Positions 8,912 to 17,861 of a stretch of 64,000 nt of DNA are shown here, piece by piece. The stretch is from Hyphomicrobium sp. (GTDB lineage Bacteria; Pseudomonadota; Alphaproteobacteria; Rhizobiales; Hyphomicrobiaceae), in contig NZ_JAIETU010000006.1 of the NCBI RefSeq assembly GCF_019744875.1, positions 124,001 to 188,000 of the forward strand, read 5' to 3'. The translations under genes were made by a program, and so were the position numbers. The notes beneath the pieces are model-generated. The model was not told the DNA's origin. It saw only the letters and a list, made by a program, of their open reading frames with translations, and made no database searches. The first letter of the stretch is position 1, and each line of letters starts with the position of its first letter.

Positions 8912-10276
8912 ATGGGCGGCACAGGCGTCATCGACCATTTCCTTGAGGTCTTCACCCGGTACATCGACAGCGGGTTCGGGTTGCTCAGCGGCGAAGTCGC
9001 TTTCATCGCCACGACCCTGATCGTCATCGACGTGACGCTGGCCGCGCTGTTCTGGAGCTGGGGCGCCGACGACGACATCATGGCCCGCCTGGTGAAGAAG
9101 ACGCTGTTCGTCGGCGTCTTCGCCTACATCATCGGCAATTGGAACAACCTCGCCCGGATCATCTTCGAAAGCTTCGCCGGACTCGGCCTGAAGGCCAGCG
9201 GCACCAGCTTCACCACGGCCGATCTCTTGCGCCCCGGCAAGGTGGCGCAAACCGGTCTCGACGCCGGACGGCCGCTCTTGGAGTCGATCTCTGGCCTGAT
9301 GGGCTACTGGTCGTTCTTCGAGAACTTTATCCAGATCGCCTGCATGTTTCTGGCTTGGGCGCTGGTGTTGCTCGCCTTCTTCATCCTCGCCATCCAGCTC
9401 TTCGTCACGCTCATCGAATTCAAGCTGACGACGCTCGCCGGCTTCGTCCTCATTCCGTTCGGCCTGTTCGGCAAGTCCGCCTTCATGGCCGAACGGGTGC
9501 TCGGGAATGTCATATCTTCCGGCATCAAGGTGCTGGTGCTGGCCGTCATCATCGGCATCGGCTCCACGCTGTTCTCCGAGTTCACTGCTGGCTTTGGCGG
9601 CGCCACACCCTCGATCGACGAGGCCATGGCCATCGTTTTGGCCGCGCTGTCGCTCCTCGGCCTCGGCATCTTCGGCCCCGGCATCGCCAGCGGCATCGTC
9701 TCTGGCGGCCCGCAACTCAGCGCCGGCGCGGCGGTTGGTACGGGCCTCGCGGCCGGCGGCATGATCGCCGCCGGAGCCGGCGCGGTCGGCGCCGTCGCAT
9801 CCGGCGGCGCAGCACTTGCTGGTGGCGCTGCCGCTGCAGCCCGGGGCGGCGCCGCAATGGCGGGTGGCGCATCCACGGCCTATAGCCTCGGCGCAGCCGG
9901 CCAGTCGAGCGTCAGCGGCGTCGCGTCGGGCCTGGGCGGTGTCGCCCGCGCTGGCGGCAGCGCGGCCGTCTCGCCGCTGCGCCGTGCCGCCTCACGCGCC
10001 GCCGAGAGCATGCGCTCGAGCTTCAATGCCGGTGGCAAGGCCGCGTTCGAGTCCACCGGCGGCTCCTCGACCATGGGCTCGGTCGGTGGCGACGCAGCCG
10101 GCGACGGTGGCGGCTCGGCTGCTCCGGCAGCTGCCGGGGGGCCGCCCGCATGGGCGCAGCGCATGCGCCGCTCCCAACGCATGACCCACGCCGTCCAGGC
10201 GACCGCCCATGCCGTGCGCTCCGGTGACGCGCATGGCGGTGGCTCTTCCGTCAATCTCTCCGAAGGCGACCGCTGA
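8912..10276 (+). CDS. trbL: Conjugal transfer protein TrbL (VirB6 family)
   Basis: This 454-residue polytopic inner-membrane protein has about six hydrophobic segments between residues 25 and 290. A low-complexity alanine-, glycine- and serine-rich C-terminal tail follows (about 275-430). TrbL is the VirB6-like core of the inner-membrane channel. The tail length is variable in the family, and its repeats explain the skewed composition near 9.7-10.2 kb. The gene starts 4 bases after trbK and its stop overlaps the trbF start (TGATG). Confidence 0.92.
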   Translation: MGGTGVIDHFLEVFTRYIDSGFGLLSGEVAFIATTLIVIDVTLAALFWSWGADDDIMARLVKKTLFVGVFAYIIGNWNNLARIIFESFAGLGLKASGTSFTTADLLRPGKVAQTGLDAGRPLLESISGLMGYWSFFENFIQIACMFLAWALVLLAFFILAIQLFVTLIEFKLTTLAGFVLIPFGLFGKSAFMAERVLGNVISSGIKVLVLAVIIGIGSTLFSEFTAGFGGATPSIDEAMAIVLAALSLLGLGIFGPGIASGIVSGGPQLSAGAAVGTGLAAGGMIAAGAGAVGAVASGGAALAGGAAAAARGGAAMAGGASTAYSLGAAGQSSVSGVASGLGGVARAGGSAAVSPLRRAASRAAESMRSSFNAGGKAAFESTGGSSTMGSVGGDAAGDGGGSAAPAAAGGPPAWAQRMRRSQRMTHAVQATAHAVRSGDAHGGGSSVNLSEGDR

Positions 10277-10959
10277 TGTTCAAACGACCCTCCACCCACT
10301 ATGGCAAAGCCCCCGAACCCGAGACGCCCTATCAGCGCGCCGCACAGGTCTGGGACGAACGGATCGGCGCGTCGCGCGTCCAGGCGAAGAACTGGCGGCT
10401 GATGGCGTTCGGTTCGCTGATCCTCTCGGCCGGCTTCGCCACCGCGCTGGTCTGGCAATCGGCGCGCGGCACGATCGTCCCCTGGGTGGTGCAGGTCGAC
10501 CGGTTCGGCCAGGCGCAGGCCGTGGCGCCTGCAGTCGCCGACTATCGTCCGACCGACCCGCAGATCGCCTTCCATCTGGCCCGCTTTATCGAGCAGGTCC
10601 GCTCGATCCCAGCAGACGCCATCATCGTGCGGCAGAACTGGCTGCGTGCCTATGATTTCACGACCGACCGCGGCGCGGCGGCGCTCAACGACTATGCGCG
10701 GGCCAACGACCCGTTCACCAAGGTCGGCCGCCAGCAGATCGCCGTCGACGTCTCCAGCGTCATTCGCGCTTCGCCCGACAGCTTCCGCGTCGCCTGGGTC
10801 GAGCGCCGCTACGAGAACGGCCAGATCGCCGATACCACCCGCTGGACCGCAATCCTGACCATCGTGGTGCAGATACCGCGCAACGCCGACCGGCTCAGGG
10901 CGAACCCGCTCGGCATCTACGTCAACGCTATCAACTGGTCACGGGAGCTTGGGCAATGA
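10276..10959 (+). CDS. trbF: Conjugal transfer protein TrbF (VirB8 family)
   Basis: This 227-residue bitopic inner-membrane protein has a cytoplasmic N-terminus with the conserved YGKAPEPETPYQRAAQVWD box. A single membrane helix lies at about 45-65, and the periplasmic NTF2-like VirB8 domain fills the rest. It nucleates the channel by contacting TrbG and TrbI. Start and stop both overlap neighbours (trbL and trbG), placing it inside one tightly coupled operon. Confidence 0.93.
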   Translation: MFKRPSTHYGKAPEPETPYQRAAQVWDERIGASRVQAKNWRLMAFGSLILSAGFATALVWQSARGTIVPWVVQVDRFGQAQAVAPAVADYRPTDPQIAFHLARFIEQVRSIPADAIIVRQNWLRAYDFTTDRGAAALNDYARANDPFTKVGRQQIAVDVSSVIRASPDSFRVAWVERRYENGQIADTTRWTAILTIVVQIPRNADRLRANPLGIYVNAINWSRELGQ

Positions 10960-12005
10960 AGCCGTCTTTCCGTAAAGCTGGAAAACCGGCTTCACACATC
11001 CTCGTATTCCCGGCTCTGCGCAGATCCGCATTGCCGTTGGTACTGCTGGCGACGACTGCGCTCGCTGGATGCGCCACCACCACTCCGCCGCCGGAGATTT
11101 CCTACGACAACGCCGCGCCGGCAGTGCAGACGGTCGATCCGCCCGCGCCCGTCACCGTGGTCGAACTGCCGCGCCCGCTGCCCTTGCCGGGCCAGTTGCA
11201 GCGGGTAGAGCAATCCCGGCGCACGCCGGAATCTACCGATCCCACGACGAGGGTGAACCAGGCCAATGCCGCCGCACGCATCCAGCCGGTGCGGGACGGC
11301 TTCATCAATTCGATGCAGGTCTATCCGTTCACACAGGGCGCGCTCTATCAGGTCTATACCGCTGTCGGCCAGATCACGGACGTTGCGCTTCAGCCCGGCG
11401 AGCAGCTCGTCGGCTCAGGCCCAGTCGCCGCCGGCGACACCGTGCGCTGGATCATCGGTGATACCGAAAGCGGGTCGGGCGCGACACGCCAGATCCATAT
11501 TCTGGTCAAGCCGACCCGCGCCGATCTGATGACGAACCTCGTCATCAACACCAATTTGCGCACCTATCATATGGAGCTTCGTTCGACCGAGCGGACCTAT
11601 ATGGCGTCGGTCTCCTGGCAATACCCGCAGGACCAGCTCATCGCGCTGCGCCGGCAGAACGCCGAGGCGCAGGCCGCCCAGCCGGTGGCGAGCGGTGTTG
11701 ATCTCGCCAACGTCAATTTCCGCTATGCGATCGAGGGCGACCGCGCACCCTGGCGGCCGCTGCGCGCCTTCGACGACGGCCGCCAGGTCTTCATCGAATT
11801 CCCACGCGGTATCAGCCAGGGCGAGATGCCGCCGCTGTTCGTCGTCGGTCCCGAGGGCACCACTTCGGAGCTGGTGAACTACCGCGTGCGCGGCCATCAC
11901 ATGATCGTCGATCGGCTCTTCGCCGCCGCCGAGCTGCGCTTCGGCTCCGGCGACCGCCAGAAGCGCGTGCGTATCACCCGCACCGATGGGAGGCCGGCAT
12001 CGTGA
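10956..12005 (+). CDS. trbG: Conjugal transfer protein TrbG (VirB9 family)
   Basis: This 349-residue protein is exported. A hydrophobic signal ends in a lipobox-like LAGC, so lipidation of that cysteine is possible. A proline-rich linker (about 45-80) leads to the VirB9/CagX domain, ending in the conserved FGSGDRQKRVRI box. Together with TrbI it forms the outer-membrane core complex of the conjugation channel. The start overlaps trbF and the stop overlaps trbI by four bases. Confidence 0.93.
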   Translation: MKPSFRKAGKPASHILVFPALRRSALPLVLLATTALAGCATTTPPPEISYDNAAPAVQTVDPPAPVTVVELPRPLPLPGQLQRVEQSRRTPESTDPTTRVNQANAAARIQPVRDGFINSMQVYPFTQGALYQVYTAVGQITDVALQPGEQLVGSGPVAAGDTVRWIIGDTESGSGATRQIHILVKPTRADLMTNLVINTNLRTYHMELRSTERTYMASVSWQYPQDQLIALRRQNAEAQAAQPVASGVDLANVNFRYAIEGDRAPWRPLRAFDDGRQVFIEFPRGISQGEMPPLFVVGPEGTTSELVNYRVRGHHMIVDRLFAAAELRFGSGDRQKRVRITRTDGRPAS

Positions 12006-13225
12006 GCGAGAGTGATCCCCGGAAGGAGGAAGTGCCGGACGACGACGCGCAGCCGCTGACCGGCGAGCCGGCCGGTCCCGCGCCGATGCGCCTGCGCGCC
12101 GAGCCGCCGCGCGTGACACGACTGTCGCGGAAGGTGCTGGCCGGCATCGGCCTGGTCGCCAGCGTCGGGCTCGGCGGAGCCTTGATCTATGCACTCCAGA
12201 CCCGGGACGGCGGTCGGCCGAACGAGGAACTCTATTCGACCGAAAACCGGTCGACCGCTGATGGCCTTGCAGGTCTGCCGCGCGACTACAGCGGGGTGCC
12301 GCAGCTCGGTCCGCCGCTTCCCGGCGATCTCGGCCGTCCGATCCTTAGCACCCAGGATCGTGGGCAGCCGGTGCCCTCACCCGGCGTCGCCGCCCCCAAT
12401 CCCGGTATCAGCCCGGAAGAGCAGCGCCGCCTTCAGGAAATCGAGACCGCACGTACCAGCCGCCTTTTCTCCGGAACCGAGACCCGCGCTGGAGCGGCGG
12501 CGGCGGCGCCTGCCATCGTCCCGCCGCCAGCGCCGGACCTGGCGAGCCTCGGCCTTGCGCCTCCGCCAGCAACGCCCTCGGCGCAGGATCGCCAGAACGC
12601 ATTCCTGAACGCGGCAGCCGATCGGAGGACGGTGGCGCCTGATCGCGTCGCGGCGCCGGCGTCACCCAACATCCTTCAAGCTGGCGCGGTGATCTCAGCA
12701 GCACTGATCACCGGCATCCGATCGGACCTTCCCGGCCAGATCACCGCCCAGGTGACAGAGAACATCTACGACAGCCCGACAGGCCGCATTCTGCTCGTGC
12801 CGCAGGGGACGCGTGTCATCGGCCAGTACGACAACAATGTGCAGTTCGGGCAGAGCCGCGTGCTGCTGGTCTGGAATCGGCTCATTCTCCCCAACGGCCG
12901 CTCGATCGTTCTCGAGCGCCAGCCAGGTACTGACGCCGAGGGCTATGCCGGCTTGCAGGATGGTATTGATTATCACTGGTGGGATCTCGCCAAAGCTGCC
13001 GGGCTTTCGACGTTACTCAGCGTCGGGGCTGAACTCGCGGTCGACAATGACGATCGCCTGATCCAGGCAATCCGCAATGGCGGCCAGGACACTATCAATG
13101 ACGCCGGCCAGCAGATCGTGCGCCGTCAGCTCAACATTGCGCCGACACTGACGATCCGGCCGGGGTTCCCAGTGCGTGTGATCGTGACCCGCGACCTCGT
13201 CCTCGAACCCTATGGAGGATCATAG
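12002..13225 (+). CDS. trbI: Conjugal transfer protein TrbI (VirB10 family)
   Basis: This 407-residue protein starts at a GTG overlapping the trbG stop. A short cytoplasmic part precedes one membrane helix (about 43-62) and then a proline-rich periplasmic stretch (about 75-200). The C-terminal VirB10 domain follows, with the conserved IYDSPTGRILLVPQGTRVIG box. TrbI spans both membranes and senses energy from the ATPases. It is the last mating-pair gene of this operon apart from a small DUF2274 gene that overlaps its stop by one base. Confidence 0.94.
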   Translation: MSESDPRKEEVPDDDAQPLTGEPAGPAPMRLRAEPPRVTRLSRKVLAGIGLVASVGLGGALIYALQTRDGGRPNEELYSTENRSTADGLAGLPRDYSGVPQLGPPLPGDLGRPILSTQDRGQPVPSPGVAAPNPGISPEEQRRLQEIETARTSRLFSGTETRAGAAAAAPAIVPPPAPDLASLGLAPPPATPSAQDRQNAFLNAAADRRTVAPDRVAAPASPNILQAGAVISAALITGIRSDLPGQITAQVTENIYDSPTGRILLVPQGTRVIGQYDNNVQFGQSRVLLVWNRLILPNGRSIVLERQPGTDAEGYAGLQDGIDYHWWDLAKAAGLSTLLSVGAELAVDNDDRLIQAIRNGGQDTINDAGQQIVRRQLNIAPTLTIRPGFPVRVIVTRDLVLEPYGGS

Positions 13226-13461
13226 TGGCAAAGCTGAAACTTGGCCCAATCGTCGATGATAAACCGGTAAAGGTGTCGGTGGAGCTGCCGGCAGCCCTTC
13301 ATCGAGACCTTGCCGCCTACGCCGAAGCGCTCGGGCGAGAGCAAGGCCAACCGATCGCCGATCCAGTGAAATTGATAGTGCCCATGCTGGAGCGGTTCAT
13401 CGCTACCGACCGCGGGTTTTCCAAGACTAGGCGGGCATCTTCGGTTGGAAGCCAAACCTAA
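13225..13461 (+). CDS. DUF2274 family protein following trbI
   Basis: This 78-residue soluble protein starts at a GTG that shares one base with the trbI stop. Its core KVSVELPAALHRDLAAYAEAL resembles a small ribbon-helix-helix-like or helical DNA-binding fold. The family (DUF2274) is known mainly by its position at the end of trb operons. A regulatory role for the transfer genes is possible but not shown. It ends only 21 bases before the converging LysR gene. Confidence 0.8.
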   Translation: MAKLKLGPIVDDKPVKVSVELPAALHRDLAAYAEALGREQGQPIADPVKLIVPMLERFIATDRGFSKTRRASSVGSQT

Positions 13462-13482
13462 CTCGACAGATCCCTAGCAGAT

Positions 13483-14430
13483 TTAGCCGCGTCTCGATTC
13501 AGCCCTTCTTGCTCGAGACGAGCCTCGCCGATGCTTTTCCGCTAACTCCGAGCTGATCTGCAACAACCGCTTTAGCGCTGGATTTCGATTGGTCGCCGAC
13601 CATACGACACTGGAGCCCACCGTCTCGGTGGCGGCGCCGATCGGAAGGAATACGACGCCGGGGTAGGTCGCGCCCAGGGTGGAGTAAGTGGTCAGCGTCA
13701 GGCCAAAGCCCTTTGCAACCATGTTCAGGAGATTCTCTCGGCCGACCTGCTGGACGGAGAGTCTTGGACGAAACCCAAGTCCAGATAGCTGCCGCACGAG
13801 ATAGTCTTTAATCTCCGGTCCCGCGGCCTCGGCGCTCACCAAGAAAATGTCCTCGCGCACGTCGTCCCAGGCGACCACACGTCCGCCAGCACATCGATGA
13901 TCCTCTGGCAGCGCGACGAAGATCCGTTCGTCCCAGAGGTGCTCGGCTTCGCAGCCAGGCAGTAGCGGGCTCCCCGTGATGAACGCCGCATCGAGGCGGC
14001 CATTCAGTACGCCAGCGGCGTTCGCTTGCGATGCTGCCTCTTGGACCCGGACGTCTACACGGGGGAATCGGCGACGGTAAGTTCCGAGCAGGTCCGATAG
14101 GAAACCGCTAGCCAGCGATGCCATCAAACCGATCCGCAAATCGCCGATCTCACCGCGTTGCGTGCTAGCCATGTCAAGAACGGCTTGATGAAGGTGGTCC
14201 GCACCTACCGCAGCGTCGCGCATGAAGCGCTCGCCGGCCAGCGTCACGCGGGCTCCAGCGTGGTTACGCTCGAATAGCGGCATGCCGAGCCTGCGTTCGA
14301 GTAACTGAATCCGACGGCTTATAGTCGATTGCGAAAGATTGAGGATCGACGCGGCACGGCGGAAGCTACCGTGTTCGGCGACAAGCATCGCATACTTTAA
14401 GTAGCGGAGATCAAGCGCGAGATCGGGCAC
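13483..14430 (-). CDS. LysR-family transcriptional regulator at the end of the trb module
   Basis: From the GTG at 14430 the protein has 315 residues, a normal LysR length. An N-terminal winged HTH (about 5-65, with RYLKYAMLVAEHGSFRRAA and SQSTISRRIQLLERRLG) precedes a periplasmic-binding-protein-like effector domain. An upstream in-frame ATG at 14523 would add 31 arginine- and glycine-rich residues with no similarity to LysR proteins and has no better ribosome site, so the shorter start is preferred. LysR genes opposing the trb operon are common in these ICEs and may tune transfer to a signal, but ligand and operator are unknown. Confidence 0.85.
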   Translation of the reverse strand: MPDLALDLRYLKYAMLVAEHGSFRRAASILNLSQSTISRRIQLLERRLGMPLFERNHAGARVTLAGERFMRDAAVGADHLHQAVLDMASTQRGEIGDLRIGLMASLASGFLSDLLGTYRRRFPRVDVRVQEAASQANAAGVLNGRLDAAFITGSPLLPGCEAEHLWDERIFVALPEDHRCAGGRVVAWDDVREDIFLVSAEAAGPEIKDYLVRQLSGLGFRPRLSVQQVGRENLLNMVAKGFGLTLTTYSTLGATYPGVVFLPIGAATETVGSSVVWSATNRNPALKRLLQISSELAEKHRRGSSRARRAESRRG

Positions 14431-14580
14431 GGGACGGCGACATACTTCGACCGAGCCGACGGCCGTAGGCCTCCGGCCCGGGCCGGCGAGGCAGTAAGAC
14501 CGTGGCGCAACCCGCGCCCCCATCGCGCCGCGTCATCGGAGCGAGGCTGATCGCTTCTTTTTGCTGCTGAACACCCGCCC

Positions 14581-14934
14581 TCATGGCTGCACCTCGCCAA
14601 CATCTTTCAATGCGACGGCGGTGAACCTGGGAGCCACGCGAATGTAGATGAGCTCGCTCAACAGCTCGACGACTGTTTGCATCACGATAACAGCCGGAAG
14701 CACCGGCACCCCACCGGGCACCGCAAACGCAAGTGGCAGGAAGGTCACGAAGAGCATGAACGCGAGCGCCGGATTGATCGTCGGCTCAAGCGATGGACTT
14801 CCGGGAATTACTAGGCCAGTCACTGCCCCGATGAGGATCGCGGCGAAGTAAATCCAAACCTGGTAGCCCTCCAAATACTCCTTTACTCTTGCCACTCGCG
14901 CAATCCCTTCACTCACAGCAACTTCGTTGCCCAC
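14581..14934 (-). pseudogene. Internally deleted ACR3/ArsB-type arsenite permease remnant
   Basis: The 117-residue frame joins two separate parts of an arsenic-resistance permease. Residues about 17-66 (VKEYLEGYQVWIYFAAI and the PTINPALAFMLFVTFL stretch) match the N-terminal membrane region. Residues about 67-108 (PLAFAVPGGVPVLPAVIV to LLSELIYIRVAPR) match the C-terminal end. Family members have about 320-350 residues, so roughly 200 in the middle are missing while the frame is kept. The product could not form the ten-helix carrier. The GTG start at 14934 is as good as any. This suggests the island once carried arsenite efflux. Assignment is from sequence recognition and could not be aligned here. 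Confidence 0.65.
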
Positions 14935-14970
14935 GCATATAGATCCGCGCTCTTGGATATGGCGTGGGCG

Positions 14971-14999
14971 CTCTGACGAGCGTTCGCGGCTCGTCAGAG
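14971..14999 (-). terminator. Strong hairpin after the HMA-CcdA operon
   Basis: An 11-bp perfect stem (CTCTGACGAGC with its complement) surrounds a 7-base loop, four bases beyond the stop of the last gene of the leftward operon. No T-run follows on the minus strand, so it may be a weak intrinsic terminator or an mRNA-end hairpin. Confidence 0.5.
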
Positions 15000-15003
15000 T
15001 CGA

Positions 15004-15216
15004 TCATCGCCGACGCTCAGCCCGATGCGCGATCACTCGATAGGCTTGGATTAATCGAGCTTGAGCCGGAATTCGCCTGTGCGCTTCTCTGCCCACGTCA
15101 GCCAACGTCTCGAGTGCACACAGCAGATGCTCGGCAACATCAAGTCGATCCTCGTCGGAGGCGCGCCTGAATGCGGTAAGTACCAGGTCGTCAAGATTGC
15201 TAGGTTGCGACCGCAT
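15004..15216 (-). CDS. Small hypothetical protein overlapping an HMA gene
   Basis: This frame of 70 residues starts at an ATG that lies 17 bases inside the end of the upstream HMA gene, in another frame. The sequence SNLDDLVLTAFRRASDEDRLDVAEHLLCALETLA reads as a soluble helical protein. I do not recognise a family. The tight overlap and the hairpin just past its stop suggest it is the last gene of the HMA-CcdA-HMA operon. It may be a small metal- or regulation-related protein, but nothing in it shows this. Confidence 0.5.
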   Translation of the reverse strand: MRSQPSNLDDLVLTAFRRASDEDRLDVAEHLLCALETLADVGREAHRRIPAQARLIQAYRVIAHRAERRR

Positions 15217-15445
15217 TGAACCCCTGCTCGCCGAGTGCCTGCACAACCGTCTGTTCACGAACGGTCTCCTTCTCGAGAGTAACTTCGACTTGCTTCCGCC
15301 ACAGCTTCGTCTTGACCTTATGAACGCCAGGTATCGCCGTTAGCGCACCACGGATTTTTTCAGCGCAGCCTTCACAGACCATCCCAGGTATTGCCAGGGT
15401 CACAGTTGCAAGCGAACCATCCTGACGAAGCATGTCATTCTCCAT
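15200..15445 (-). CDS. HMA-domain metal-binding protein (CopZ/MerP-like)
   Basis: This soluble 81-residue protein carries one heavy-metal-associated domain with the motif GMVCEGC at about residues 21-27. Such domains bind soft metals such as Hg2+ or Cu+ through the two cysteines and pass them to transporters. No signal peptide is present, so it should act in the cytoplasm. The start at 15445 shares one base with the stop of the CcdA-like gene (TAATG), indicating coupled translation. A second ATG at codon 5 is a possible alternative start. It is the third gene behind the MerR-type promoter at 16544-16575. Confidence 0.82.
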   Translation of the reverse strand: MENDMLRQDGSLATVTLAIPGMVCEGCAEKIRGALTAIPGVHKVKTKLWRKQVEVTLEKETVREQTVVQALGEQGFNAVAT

Positions 15446-16134
15446 TACAGTAATGCGGCATACACCTGAGCATAGTACCAGCCGACAAATACAAGGGCGA
15501 TGCCGCTCGCGAACTGAATTGGGCGGCCCAACAAACCAAGCCGAGTGAAGCGCGTCGCGGTGCTTGCAACAGCCCCCGCGAGGAGAAACGGTAAACCCCG
15601 ACCGATGCCGAAGAAAAAGGCCAGCAATACGCCGAGTTTCGGCGCGCCCGAAGCTGCGACGATCGTAAACAGAAGCAGAAGCGGAGCCACGGAAGTACCA
15701 AGGCTGAACACTAGGCCGTAGCCGAAAGCGCCCGCCACGCCGGGGCGGCGCCAAGCCGTCAGCTTGTCGAATGGGAGGCGAGGTCGCCAGAAGGCAAGCC
15801 CTGCGGCTGCGAATGAAAGAATAGCCATAACAAGCGCCCAATTGCGGCCGAACGACTCCGTCGCCAATGCGCCGAGTTGACCCGCAAAGAGACCAAGCGC
15901 GGTGAGGCTTCCGACGATTCCGACGAAGAAAGCACTTGCGATTGCAAGCCCGTCGTGACGACCTCCGGTGTCAGATGCTCCGGCCATACCCGCAACGCTG
16001 AGCCCAACAGGCAATGTGCACGGACAAACCGCGCTCGCCAAAATACCCGCGAGGAACGTGGTGCCTATTGCGGGTAGTAGTCCCCCTCCAGCGAGGCCAG
16101 GTTGGATCGACTGCAATGCGGACTCCAACGTCAT
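15445..16134 (-). CDS. CcdA/DsbD-like transmembrane protein linked to HMA proteins
   Basis: This 229-residue protein has about six membrane segments. Two cysteines sit in AVCPCTLPVG near residues 37-39, close to the end of the first helix, as in the CcdA/DsbD core, where cysteines carry electrons across the membrane. Homologues are annotated as cytochrome c biogenesis or urease accessory-type transmembrane proteins. Here it lies between two HMA proteins with overlapping start and stop codons, so it more likely handles a soft metal or metal-thiol chemistry than haproprotein maturation. Whether it moves metal ions or electrons cannot be told from sequence. Confidence 0.75.
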   Translation of the reverse strand: MTLESALQSIQPGLAGGGLLPAIGTTFLAGILASAVCPCTLPVGLSVAGMAGASDTGGRHDGLAIASAFFVGIVGSLTALGLFAGQLGALATESFGRNWALVMAILSFAAAGLAFWRPRLPFDKLTAWRRPGVAGAFGYGLVFSLGTSVAPLLLLFTIVAASGAPKLGVLLAFFFGIGRGLPFLLAGAVASTATRFTRLGLLGRPIQFASGIALVFVGWYYAQVYAALL

Positions 16135-16487
16135 TTCGCCTCCACCGGGGTCCCAGCTTGATATCCGAGTGCGTTGACAGCGGCGACGATGCGGTCAGGC
16201 GAAACACGTGCGGGAGCATAGGTCACACGCATGGTCCTGGCCGCCAAGCTCACCTCGACATTAGATACGCCATCGATGTTCTTCACAGTTCGCTTGATCG
16301 TCGCGGCACAGCTCACGCACGACATACCGGTCACTGGCACGACCATTGTCGTTCCAGCAGCCCTATCGGAAGCTGAGCTTATAGAGATCGCGAGCGAGAA
16401 CAGAAAAGAGAGGAGCAACGCGCCAGCTGAAAACAGGATTCTCCAACGGACGTGAGACAGCCCGGACGGTCGGCTCGTGTTCGTCAT
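16131..16487 (-). CDS. Membrane-anchored HMA-domain protein
   Basis: From the ATG at 16487 (behind AAAGGCG) the protein has 118 residues. One hydrophobic segment near residues 17-37 is an uncleaved anchor or signal. A periplasmic HMA domain follows, with the motif GMSCVSC. This layout fits a periplasmic metal scavenger, functionally like MerP but not closely similar. It is the first gene of a three- or four-gene operon and overlaps the CcdA-like gene by four bases. A longer frame from 16553 would run towards the promoter and has no ribosome site. Confidence 0.78.
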   Translation of the reverse strand: MTNTSRPSGLSHVRWRILFSAGALLLSFLFSLAISISSASDRAAGTTMVVPVTGMSCVSCAATIKRTVKNIDGVSNVEVSLAARTMRVTYAPARVSPDRIVAAVNALGYQAGTPVEAK

Positions 16488-16543
16488 GTGATGTTCGCCT
16501 TTCGTCGTAACGCACCAAGTGCAGCTGCTCCGCATTTTTTGAG

Positions 16544-16575
16544 ATTCTGCCATCCGTACCGTAGTCCGGAGTCAA
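16544..16575 (-). promoter_or_regulatory. Class I MerR-type promoter of the HMA-CcdA-HMA operon
   Basis: Read on the minus strand: -35 TTGACT, a 20-bp spacer, then -10 CAGAAT. The spacer begins CCGGACTACGGTACGG, a variant of the CCGTA-N6-TACGG dyad seen at 20377 and 25056. Spacers of 19-20 bp with a central dyad mark promoters that MerR-family activators untwist. It lies 57 bases before the operon start. Confidence 0.75.
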
Positions 16576-16618
16576 TAGGCCTCGAATGTCGCATGCCAGG
16601 GGCACGGTGCCTCGCCCT

Positions 16619-17824
16619 TCAGCTGCTCCGGACTTGAACTACCTCAGACCGGAACAGACGGATGGACATCGCGGCCAACCCCAGCTCGACCATGGCGAAA
16701 AGGCCCAGTGATACTTCGAAGCCAAAGCGGAGCATCTCACCAAAGATCAAGCTGCCCAGCCCCATGCCGACGAAGAGCATGAAGACGTTCAACCCCATGG
16801 CTTGCCCAGGCCGCTTACCGCCGAGCGAGGTGACAATCCCGCCGAAGAGCGGCTGCGTCATGTCGTAGCCAAGAGAGAGAAGCATCGCCACCACGGGCGC
16901 GAGGATCAAGGGAAAGCCGAGGATCAGCAGTGCGGCTGCGACGGCGCTGAGCGTGAGACCAAGGGGCAGCAACCTGGCGCGGCCCCAGCGGTCCGCCGCC
17001 CGGCCGATCATCGGCCCGAGCAGGAAGCCCGGCACGCCGTATCCGAGCAAGGCCAAGCCGACACCGACCGGTCCGACGCCGTGTCGCTGTTCAAAATACA
17101 CGCCAAGCCACGTGAAGACGCCGGAGTGGAACATCGAGTTGACAAGGACATAGCCGTATGTGCGCTGACCCCTTGGGGTGCCGAGGAGGCTCTTGTAGCC
17201 GCGGAAAAGATCGCCGAACGTGCCCGTGACCGGCTGCACCGCCGCAGCAATGATGCGGCGATAGGGCAGGAACAGGAGCAGGATACCCGCTCCAGCCGCT
17301 CCCACTACGAGAAACAGCCCTTGCCATCCGACCAAGGGAACGAGCATCGCGCCCGCGGGTGAGCCGAAGGCCATCCCGCCGGCCATGGCGCCAAACAGCC
17401 AGCCTAGCGGGCGCCCACGCTGCTCATAAGGATAGAGGCGGCCGACGAGCGCGAGGCCGAGCGGCACGACTCCACTGGCGCCGAGCCCGGTCAGGACCCG
17501 CCAAAGGGCGATCTGTTCGATGGAGGCGGCCGTCGCCGTCAAAGCTGTGAGTACCGCAAACGCCGCCAGCGACGCGAACATGACGCGGTGGATGCCCAGC
17601 CGATCCGCGAGAAGCCCAAAAACCAGCGTCGCGATTCCGTAAGGGATCAGATAGGCTGGCACAATGAGCCCGACTCTCTCGACCGACGTCCCGAAAGTAT
17701 TGGCGAGCGTCGGTATGATGGGCGCGACCATGAAAGCTTGAAAGAAGATGACGAAGGTCGCCGCCGCGAGCATCCGAAGCAGGCGCTCGCGTTCATTGTT
17801 TACCTGTGAAACATCCATCCCCAC
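16619..17824 (-). CDS. MFS transporter co-transcribed with the P-type ATPase
   Basis: This 401-residue carrier has twelve predicted membrane helices and typical major-facilitator loops (FGLLADRLGIHR after helix 2, VGRLYPYEQRGRPLGW in the first half). Such proteins export small molecules by proton antiport. Substrate cannot be told. The gene begins 37 bases after the P-type ATPase stop and so is probably driven by the promoter at 20377. This association hints at metal or metal-complex efflux. Start choice is between GTG 17824 and ATG 17818; an AAGGA lies upstream of both. Confidence 0.8.
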   Translation of the reverse strand: MGMDVSQVNNERERLLRMLAAATFVIFFQAFMVAPIIPTLANTFGTSVERVGLIVPAYLIPYGIATLVFGLLADRLGIHRVMFASLAAFAVLTALTATAASIEQIALWRVLTGLGASGVVPLGLALVGRLYPYEQRGRPLGWLFGAMAGGMAFGSPAGAMLVPLVGWQGLFLVVGAAGAGILLLFLPYRRIIAAAVQPVTGTFGDLFRGYKSLLGTPRGQRTYGYVLVNSMFHSGVFTWLGVYFEQRHGVGPVGVGLALLGYGVPGFLLGPMIGRAADRWGRARLLPLGLTLSAVAAALLILGFPLILAPVVAMLLSLGYDMTQPLFGGIVTSLGGKRPGQAMGLNVFMLFVGMGLGSLIFGEMLRFGFEVSLGLFAMVELGLAAMSIRLFRSEVVQVRSS

Positions 17825-17861
17825 TCATGTCCTTGTAACTTGCAGTTGCCATGTCCGTGCC

